Of a stretch of 11,606 bases of DNA, positions 1-4,933 are shown one piece after another. Both the position numbers and the translations under genes were made by a program. Source of the stretch: an uncultured Collinsella sp. GTDB taxonomy: Bacteria > Actinomycetota > Coriobacteriia > Coriobacteriales > Coriobacteriaceae. The notes under the pieces were generated by a model. It did no database searches and was not told the DNA's origin. It worked only from the letters and a program-made list of their open reading frames with translations. The stretch spans positions 1-11,606 of the forward strand of contig CAJMHR010000053.1 in assembly GCA_905213265.1 (NCBI GenBank). Direction: 5' to 3'. Every line of letters starts with the position of its first letter. Position 1 is the stretch's first letter.

Positions 1-35
1 GGCATCGACCTGCGCCGATGCCCCTAAAGCAGACA

Positions 36-65
36 CACATTTTGTCCTATAAGCCACAATTTGTC
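36..65. repeat. Two near-identical 11-bp direct repeats
   Basis: CACATTTTGTC (36-46) and CACAATTTGTC (55-65) match at 10 of 11 positions with start-to-start spacing of 19 bp. Each is itself close to an inverted repeat (ACA..TGT). This could be a paired protein-binding site or the remnant of a repeat element. The function is unknown and the gene it would serve is left of the window. Confidence 0.35.
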
Positions 66-69
66 ATTC

Positions 70-111
70 AAAAGGCGAGGCATGACCAGAAGGTCAATAC
101 CTCGCCTTTTT
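70..111. terminator. Intrinsic terminator, probably bidirectional
   Basis: An 11-bp perfect outer stem (AAAAGGCGAGG at 70-80 with CCTCGCCTTTT at 100-110) encloses an inner 5-bp stem (TGACC 83-87 with GGTCA 92-96) and an AGAA tetraloop. Reading plus, it ends in five T; reading minus, it ends in four T. It can therefore stop a plus-strand gene left of the window and also the minus-strand aminopeptidase/small-ORF transcript arriving from the right. Confidence 0.85.
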
Positions 112-212
112 CATGCCAACTTGTTCGCTCTGGACGTCGCTCGCTGACGTTTGCCCAACCCGCGGTGTCTTAACAATTCCGTCCAGCTGGTGGTATTGCG
201 GCATTTGCCCAG

Positions 213-254
213 ATAAAACCTGCCAAAATGAACCTGTCCCTTTTTGGTAGGTTT
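213..254. repeat. 35-bp dispersed repeat, copy 1 (hairpin form)
   Basis: Positions 213-247 are the exact reverse complement of 8461-8495. In this copy the repeat is part of a hairpin: AAACCTGCCAAAA (216-228) pairs with TTTTGGTAGGTTT (242-254) over 13 bp with one G-T wobble, enclosing the CCTGTCCC core. Weaker similarity to the other copy continues on both sides, and each copy also has GGGGTCAGG nearby (263-271 here). This resembles REP-like intergenic elements of the kind mobilised by RAYT transposases; that assignment is inference. Confidence 0.7.
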
Positions 255-360
255 AGTGCAATGGGGTCAGGTTGGCTTGCGCCATACCGGTAGTTCTGCC
301 TGCGACACTCTCACCAAAGTGATATCAAACATACATCTAGCGTTTTCGACACTTCGCTTA

Positions 361-543
361 TTAGAGCCAGTCCGTCTCCTCGTCATAGCGGTCCGAATAG
401 GCGTTACGTTTGAGTTCTTCAGCACTCGTTGGTCGCGCCTTGGACACGTCGACCCCTGACTCATGGCAAGCGGCGACGAACAGCTGTAAACCCCGATCAA
501 TAAGCTGAGCCCCATGCTCGGCCTTCATTTCTTCGGCTCGCAT
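361..543 (-). CDS. Small hypothetical protein, 60 aa, translationally coupled to the aminopeptidase
   Basis: The start ATG (543-541) directly follows the TAA of the aminopeptidase (546-544) in the same reading frame, so the junction reads TAAATG. A GGAG at 553-550 lies 6 nt before the ATG, inside the last aminopeptidase codons. The product is soluble and highly charged: a Glu/Lys-rich predicted helix (residues 1-30), then a polar tail ending in YDEETDWL. No signal peptide, membrane segment or recognised domain is visible. Coupling suggests co-expression with the peptidase by termination-reinitiation. The alternative is that one stop codon split a longer C-terminal extension; M18 enzymes normally end near the TAA, so a separate small gene is preferred. 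I do not recognise a family. Confidence 0.55.
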   Translation of the reverse strand: MRAEEMKAEHGAQLIDRGLQLFVAACHESGVDVSKARPTSAEELKRNAYSDRYDEETDWL

Positions 544-1929
544 TTACAGCTCCACGCTTTCGGCACCGTTGATGGTTAGGTCGCGCTCGTAGAAGGCGGT
601 GAGGGCGCGGATGGCGTACATCACGTCGCGCACGCCGCCGGTCTCGTAGCTCGAGTGCATGGCAAGCTGCGGCAGGCCCACGTCCACGGCGTGCATGCTC
701 GCCTGCATGTTGGACAGATTGCCGAGCGTGGAGCCGCCGGCCATGTCGCTCTTGTTGGCGAAGGCCTGCGTGGGCACATCGGCGTCATCGCAGATGGCCT
801 GGAACACCGCGCGGCTAAAGGCATCGGTGCAGTAGTGCTGGTTGGCGGCTTCCTTGATGACGATGCCGCCGTTGAGCACCACCTGGTTGCGGGCATCGCA
901 CTTCTCGGCGTGGTTGGGGTGCACGGCATGCGCATTATCGCAGCTCACGAGCATCGATGCGGCAAGCGCGCGATGATACGACTCGTCATCGAAGCCCAGC
1001 GAGCCGTTGATGCGGCGCAGCGCGTCGGCCAAGAACGTCGACATGGCGCCCTGCTTGGTCTCGGAGCCAACCTCCTCGTTATCAAAGCAGCAGAAGACCG
1101 AGACGTCGTGCGCGTTCTCGGCACCCAAAAATGCCTGTAGCGAGGTATAGGCGCAGGCCAGGTCGTCAAGCTTGGGCGTCGAGATAAACTCGTCGGCCCA
1201 GCCCCAAATGCGCGCATCCTGACGATTGACCAGGAACAGATCGCGGCCCAGAATCTGCTCGGGCTCGACGTCCAGTTCATCGGCAATCAGGGCATCAAAA
1301 TCTTCCTGCTTGAGTTCGCCAGCGCTGATGAGCGGGCACAGGTCGACGGCTCGGTTGGGAGCAAAGCCCTCGTTAACGCCACGGTTCATGTGGATGGCAA
1401 GGCTCGGGATAATAGCGACCTCGCGCTCGGTGGCAAGCAGACGGCTCTCAATACGGTCGCCCTCGCGCACCAGCACGCGGCCCGCGAGCGCCAGCGGGCG
1501 ATCGAACCAGGTGTAGTCAATCATGCCGCCGTAGGCCTCGGTGTTCAGACGCAGCGTCTCGCCCGCGCCGTCGAGCTCGGGCACGGCCTTAACCTTAAAC
1601 GTCGGCGAGTCGCTGTGCGACGCCGTCAGCTGAAAATGATAGTCGCCGGCAACGCCGTCCTCGCCCCACGTCGCGGCCAGGTCCTCGCCCACCTTAAAGG
1701 CGATGACACTCGAGGTATTGCGCTGCGTGTAATAACGCCCGCCCGGCTCGATATCCCATGCCGCGTTCTCGGGCAGGTAGGTAAAGCCCGCCTCGTCGAG
1801 CTCGGCCATAATGGTCGCCGCCGTATGGAACATGCTGGGGCATGCCTCGATAAAGTCGATAAGGTCGTTGGCAGCCTCGATATCGTCGGCAGTCACGTGC
1901 ACGCGCTCGGGCGTTTCCTGATCCGTCAT
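544..1929 (-). CDS. apeB: M18 family aminopeptidase (aspartyl aminopeptidase-like)
   Basis: This is a cytosolic zinc metallo-aminopeptidase that removes N-terminal residues (often acidic in this family) from peptides, for peptide nutrition and protein turnover. The 461-residue product has the usual family length. M18 metal and catalytic motifs are all visible: TASHSDSP (His105, Asp107), STPKLDDLA (Asp256), CFDNEEVGS (Glu285-Glu286), SCDNAHAVHP (Asp331), DMAGGSTLGN (396-404) and AMHSSYETGG (His425). The frame is open upstream to 2040, but ATG 1929 is preferred because GGGGAG lies just before it and the extra 37 residues (MMAQLGERRG...) look unlike protein. It is divergent from the Ntn amidase gene and is followed in frame by a 60-codon ORF. 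There is no signal peptide. No convincing promoter was found in the 161-bp divergent gap. Confidence 0.93.
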   Translation of the reverse strand: MTDQETPERVHVTADDIEAANDLIDFIEACPSMFHTAATIMAELDEAGFTYLPENAAWDIEPGGRYYTQRNTSSVIAFKVGEDLAATWGEDGVAGDYHFQLTASHSDSPTFKVKAVPELDGAGETLRLNTEAYGGMIDYTWFDRPLALAGRVLVREGDRIESRLLATEREVAIIPSLAIHMNRGVNEGFAPNRAVDLCPLISAGELKQEDFDALIADELDVEPEQILGRDLFLVNRQDARIWGWADEFISTPKLDDLACAYTSLQAFLGAENAHDVSVFCCFDNEEVGSETKQGAMSTFLADALRRINGSLGFDDESYHRALAASMLVSCDNAHAVHPNHAEKCDARNQVVLNGGIVIKEAANQHYCTDAFSRAVFQAICDDADVPTQAFANKSDMAGGSTLGNLSNMQASMHAVDVGLPQLAMHSSYETGGVRDVMYAIRALTAFYERDLTINGAESVEL

Positions 1930-2090
1930 GCTCTCCCCTTTCGCTGGGTTGATGGTCCCCTCCAGCATACCCCGCCGCGCCAGCGCCGTGCCTTTCATTC
2001 CATGTTTAATCCCACGCCGCTCGCCAAGTTGAGCCATCATGCCCGTGCTCCCTTTGCGACAATTACGCTAACAGGACGAGAGGAGCCGTC

Positions 2091-3176
2091 ATGAAGCCAC
2101 GTAACATTGCCATCGCCTGCGGTGTCGCGGGAGTCGCCGTCGGCCTTGCCGCTGCCGCCGGCATCGTTTACCGCAAGCAAATCAAGTCCGCCGCGTCGCT
2201 CAAACGCTTGACCGGCTACGCGGATGGCTATGACCTGTACGCAATCGACATCGCTTACGACTACGACCTCGACCGCATCATCGCCGCCGGCGTGCACGAC
2301 GACCAGGCCTACATCGATGCCGTGGTGGCGCAGGTGCTGCCCGGCGTGCCGGCACATGTCCAGGCGCCCCAGTTTGCCTGCAGCGCTTTTGTCGCCGTAG
2401 ATGCCGAAGGCCGCGTGCGCACCGGTCGCAATTACGACTTTAAGGACGACACCTCGGCGCTGCTGGTGCGCAATCACCCGCGCGACGGCTATGCCTCCAT
2501 CGGCTTTGCGGCCCTTAACAACCTGGGCGATAACACACCGCTTGACTCCGCCGCCGGACGTGCCGCCGCACTCATGGGCCCGTTTGCCCAGCTCGAAGGT
2601 GTTAACGAACGCGGCGTGTCCATTGCCGTACTCACTCTGGATTCCAAGCCCTGTGACCAGGACACGCAACGCCCCGTCATCAACACTTCGCTCACCATCC
2701 GCCTTGTGCTCGACCGCGCGGCTACCACACAGGAGGCCGTAGACCTGCTTTCTGCCTACGACATGCACGCCATGGCAGGACGCGATTACCACTTCTTTAT
2801 CAACGACGCCTCCGGTGACGCGCGCGTAGTAGAGTGGGATCCGCGCGATCCGGACCGCGCTTTCAAAGCGACCCCTGTACGCCAGGTTACGAACTTCTAC
2901 GCCTGCTATGGCGACGAAGTGCTGCCCAACCAAAAGAATGGCGAGCTTGGCCATGGCAAGGAACGCGCCGTCGCCATCGCCGATGTCCTTGACGCCCATG
3001 CCGGCGCCCAAGACGAGGCAGTCGCTTGGAAGGCCCTACGCGCTGCAGCGCAAGAGCCCAATCCGGAAGACATCACCAGCAATACGCAATGGTCGGTCAT
3101 CTTTGACAATACCGAGCCCGCTGCCGCCATCACTCTGCGCCGCCACTGGGGCGACGTCGACGCCTTTGCGCTGTAA
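2091..3176 (+). CDS. Membrane-anchored linear amide C-N hydrolase, choloylglycine hydrolase/penicillin V acylase-like Ntn family
   Basis: The 361-residue product is an N-terminal nucleophile amidase. The predicted nucleophile is Cys97 (QFACSAF), freed if the chain is cut after Ala96. Arg113 and Asp116 (TGRNYDF) lie 16 and 19 residues after Cys97, the same spacing as Cys2, Arg18 and Asp21 of bile salt hydrolases. Further family motifs are EGVNERGVS (Asn172), VTNFY (Asn268) and TQWSVIFD (332-339). Residues 5-27 form a hydrophobic Ala/Gly/Val segment after a basic MKPR, which fits a signal anchor, so the enzyme probably works outside the membrane. The 96-residue pre-region is long for bile salt hydrolases and more like the propeptide or alpha-subunit of acid ceramidase and acyltransferase relatives. 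The substrate (bile salt, penicillin V, acyl-homoserine lactone or N-acyl amide) cannot be told from sequence. GAGAGGAG lies 5 nt before the ATG. Confidence 0.85.
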   Translation: MKPRNIAIACGVAGVAVGLAAAAGIVYRKQIKSAASLKRLTGYADGYDLYAIDIAYDYDLDRIIAAGVHDDQAYIDAVVAQVLPGVPAHVQAPQFACSAFVAVDAEGRVRTGRNYDFKDDTSALLVRNHPRDGYASIGFAALNNLGDNTPLDSAAGRAAALMGPFAQLEGVNERGVSIAVLTLDSKPCDQDTQRPVINTSLTIRLVLDRAATTQEAVDLLSAYDMHAMAGRDYHFFINDASGDARVVEWDPRDPDRAFKATPVRQVTNFYACYGDEVLPNQKNGELGHGKERAVAIADVLDAHAGAQDEAVAWKALRAAAQEPNPEDITSNTQWSVIFDNTEPAAAITLRRHWGDVDAFAL

Positions 3177-3244
3177 GGAGTCAGGCCCGTCGACCTTACG
3201 TTCCCTGACGTTGCTTACATTTCCATACGCTTGAGCTAACACGT

Positions 3245-3277
3245 TTTACCCCCGTATCAACAGTGTGCGGGGGTAAA
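3245..3277. terminator. GC-rich 10-bp hairpin between amidase and phosphofructokinase genes
   Basis: TTTACCCCCG (3245-3254) pairs perfectly with CGGGGGTAAA (3268-3277) around a 13-nt loop. Neither strand has a good T-tract afterwards (plus: CTTATG), so it is a weak or atypical terminator for the amidase gene. It may instead be a boundary or regulatory hairpin just upstream of the kinase promoter. Its position, 69 bp past the amidase stop, suits transcript-end protection or termination. Confidence 0.45.
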
Positions 3278-3287
3278 CTTATGCGCA

Positions 3288-3296
3288 TGTTATAAC
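3288..3296 (+). promoter_or_regulatory. Possible extended -10 promoter of the phosphofructokinase gene
   Basis: TGTTATAAC matches the extended -10 pattern TGnTATAAT with one mismatch. No -35 hexamer is evident; the corresponding position falls in the right arm of the GC hairpin. Transcription from here would begin near 3303, giving a leader of only about a dozen bases containing GGAAGGA (3303-3309) before the ATG at 3316. The very short leader lowers confidence. Confidence 0.35.
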
Positions 3297-3315
3297 TTGC
3301 CCGGAAGGATTCATC

Positions 3316-4395
3316 ATGCTCAGGATCGGTCTTCTTACCAGTGGCGGCGACTGCCAAGCGCTCAACGCCACCATGCGCGGCATCGTCAAAACGCTTATGA
3401 CCAATAGCGAAGAACCTATCGAGATCTATGGTTTTGAGGACGGCTACCAGGGCCTTATCTACAGCAGGTTCCGCGTCATGACGCCCGCCGATTTTAGCGG
3501 TATCCTCACCCGCGGCGGCACTATTCTGGGCACGAGCCGCACGCCGTTCAAGCGCCTGGATACCCCCGAAGCCGATGGTGTCGAGAAGGTGCCGGCGATG
3601 GTCCACACCTATCATAAGCTGCAGCTCGACTGCCTGTTTATGCTGGGCGGTAACGGCTCCACCAAGACCGCCAACCGCCTGCGCGAAGAGGGCCTCAACG
3701 TTATCGCCCTGCCCAAGACCATCGATAACGACACATGGGGCACCGAGCTGACGTTTGGCTTTACGAGCGCCATCGACGTCGCCACCAAGTGCATCGACGA
3801 CATCCACACCACCGCTTCGAGCCACGGCCGCGTGTTCGTTATCGAGATCATGGGCCACAAGGTTGGCTGGATCCCGCTGTATGCCGGCGTCGCGGGCGGC
3901 GCGGATGTCATCTTGATTCCCGAGATCCCCTACGACATGGATAACGTCATCAAGACCATCGAGCATCGCATGGAAACCGGCAGCCGCTTTACGATTGTAG
4001 CCGTCGCCGAGGGCGCTATCTCCAAGGAGGACGCGGCGCTGTCCAAGAAGGAGTACAAGAAAAAGCTCGCCGAGCGCACGAGCCCGTCAATCGTGTACGA
4101 CATCGCCAAGGAGATTGAGGCCAAGACCGGTCGCGAGACCCGCGTCGCCATCCCCGGCCACACGCAGCGCGGCGGCCAGCCCGATGCCCAGGACCGTATC
4201 TTTGCGACCCAGTGTGGCGTCGAGGCGGCACTGGGCTGCCTACGCGGCGAGTTTGGCTACATGATTGCCCTGCGTGACGGCAAGATGTGCCACATGCCGC
4301 TCGAGGAGGTCGCCGGCAAGCTCAAGTATGTCGATCCCCAGAGCGATCTGGTACGCGAGGCCAAGGCGCTGGGCATCAGCTTCGGCGACGAATAG
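3316..4395 (+). CDS. pfkA: 6-phosphofructokinase, group III-like, probably ATP-using
   Basis: This enzyme phosphorylates fructose 6-phosphate to fructose 1,6-bisphosphate, the committed glycolytic step, in the cytosol. The 359-residue product has the family motifs in order: LTSGGDCQALNA (8-19), GGNGSTK (111-117), PKTIDND (133-139, catalytic base Asp137), IMGHKVGW (178-185), PEIP (202-205) and GHTQRGGQPDAQDR near residue 285. The phosphoryl-donor determinants are mixed. Gly114, at the place of E. coli Gly104, predicts ATP, whereas Lys134, at the place of Gly124, is typical of pyrophosphate enzymes; Asn113 replaces the usual Asp103. Known Gly104/Lys124 enzymes use ATP, so ATP is favoured. AAGGA lies 6 nt before the start. 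The last two codons and TAG stop are built into the left arm of a large palindrome. Confidence 0.93.
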   Translation: MLRIGLLTSGGDCQALNATMRGIVKTLMTNSEEPIEIYGFEDGYQGLIYSRFRVMTPADFSGILTRGGTILGTSRTPFKRLDTPEADGVEKVPAMVHTYHKLQLDCLFMLGGNGSTKTANRLREEGLNVIALPKTIDNDTWGTELTFGFTSAIDVATKCIDDIHTTASSHGRVFVIEIMGHKVGWIPLYAGVAGGADVILIPEIPYDMDNVIKTIEHRMETGSRFTIVAVAEGAISKEDAALSKKEYKKKLAERTSPSIVYDIAKEIEAKTGRETRVAIPGHTQRGGQPDAQDRIFATQCGVEAALGCLRGEFGYMIALRDGKMCHMPLEEVAGKLKYVDPQSDLVREAKALGISFGDE

Positions 4396-4571
4396 CCTCG
4401 GCCGAAACTGCTCTCATCGGAGGCCCCAGGGCTTACCTCCCAAATCGTCCTCGGACATGTCAGGATCCCGCCGTGCGCTTCGCGCGGCGGGATCCTTCCG
4501 TCCTGCGGAAAGATTTGGGAGGTAAGCCCTGGGGCCTCCAGCGGTAACCGGGGAGGCCGAGGCTATTCGTC
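4387..4571. repeat. 185-bp nested palindrome with three perfect stems, spanning the kinase stop codon
   Basis: Three inverted-repeat stems share exactly the same centre (4479). The outer stem is 17 bp (4387-4403 with 4555-4571). The middle stem is 28 bp and perfect (4419-4446 with 4512-4539). The inner stem is 12 bp (4462-4473 with 4485-4496) and continues through a T-G wobble and three more pairs to a CTT loop. They are separated by blocks of exactly 15 nt on each side, and those facing blocks are not complementary. The outer arm begins within the kinase CDS (Asp-Glu-stop). It could serve as a transcription terminator or mRNA 3'-end structure, or be a palindromic mobile element. I see no target duplication flanking the middle stem. 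Confidence 0.9.
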
Positions 4572-4594
4572 TTCTTGCTGCAAGTGCCTGGGGT

Positions 4595-4811
4595 AGGATG
4601 CGGCGTGCATTTTTTGGAGTATTCAGCAGCCGAGGGCACCTGCATACTGGATTTTGGGCGAAAGGCAGGCGCCATGGGCCGCATCCTGTAAAAAACGAGC
4701 GACTCTTGAGGCGTTGGGGGCTCAGAATCAGGACTTTAAGCGCTGTTTTGTGCGCCCGCTCCCGCACCCGCGGGCTCCGGGATGCTGAATACTCCGGAAT
4801 TTGCACGCCGC
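4595..4811. repeat. Long imperfect inverted repeat with an alternative internal stem, possible structured RNA
   Basis: Arms 4600-4631 and 4780-4811 pair through GCGGCGTGCA/TGCACGCCGC (10 bp) and GGAGTATTCAGCA/TGCTGAATACTCC (13 bp). The 6 nt between these blocks pair in plus-strand RNA by two A-U and two G-U pairs with two mismatches. The left arm has a competitor: AGGATGCGGC (4595-4604) is also complementary to GCCGCATCCT (4678-4687), so two mutually exclusive folds are possible. G-U pairs favour the plus-strand transcript, which would be the kinase 3' region. No known RNA family was recognised; it may be a dispersed intergenic element. Confidence 0.6.
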
Positions 4812-4838
4812 CCCCTGGGGTACCCGCGGGCAAAAAGC

Positions 4839-4875
4839 AACCGCCCCGCCGAAATATGCAATCGGCGGGGCGGTT
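4839..4875 (-). terminator. Intrinsic terminator of the ABC transporter operon
   Basis: A 14-bp perfect GC-rich stem (4839-4852 with 4862-4875) has a 9-nt loop. Read on the minus strand it is followed by GCTTTTTG, a five-T run. It lies 59 nt past the permease stop codon. The plus-strand side lacks a T-run, so it acts mainly for the minus-strand operon. Confidence 0.85.
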
Positions 4876-4933
4876 TATGCAAAAATGCGGTTATGGTACG
4901 TTACAGCTCGCTACAGCTTGAATCCCAGGCAGG

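Larger units (their letters stand above)
1..360. other. Intergenic region at the left edge, no gene seen
   Basis: No reading frame here has a credible start, ribosome-binding site and protein-like composition. It holds a short hairpin at the very edge (GGCATCG at 1-7 with CGATGCC at 16-22), a pair of direct repeats (36-65), a strong hairpin terminator (70-111) and one copy of a 35-bp repeat (213-247). Between 255 and 360 I see only AT-richer sequence downstream of the minus-strand small ORF. The plus-strand frame from 244 to 459 overlaps that small ORF in antisense and is not believed. Confidence 0.6.
4396..4933. other. 538-bp intergenic region between convergent genes, filled with inverted repeats
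   Basis: No believable gene lies between the kinase stop and the permease stop. Open frames here (for example minus-strand 4414-4833) translate the palindrome arms, giving the same GGPRAYLPN peptide from both strands, and have no ribosome-binding site. The space is taken up by the nested palindrome, a second long hairpin (4595-4811), a duplicated ACCCGCGGGC (4766-4775 and 4822-4831) and a minus-strand terminator (4839-4875). Nothing was recognised in 4876-4933. Confidence 0.6.

Noticed and set aside
361..543. Antitoxin of a toxin-antitoxin pair
   Set aside because: Size and charge would fit, but the only neighbour is a metallopeptidase, and no ribbon-helix or other antitoxin fold motif is visible.
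1390..2094. 234-codon plus-strand frame opposite the aminopeptidase
   Set aside because: Antisense shadow of the M18 gene, no plausible start signal or domain.
2037..3011. 324-codon minus-strand frame opposite the Ntn amidase
   Set aside because: Antisense to a gene with clear catalytic motifs; the translation is Gly/Val/His-rich without motifs.
4419..4539. MITE with 28-bp terminal inverted repeats as a definite mobile element
   Set aside because: The flanks (ending CATC, starting AGCG) show no target duplication, and the outer 17-bp stem shares the same centre, which a simple insertion would not predict. Kept as a hypothesis only within the palindrome finding.
4414..4833. 139-codon minus-strand frame through the kinase 3' intergenic region
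   Set aside because: It is generated by the palindrome arms; the same peptide stretches appear from the opposite strand, and there is no ribosome-binding site.
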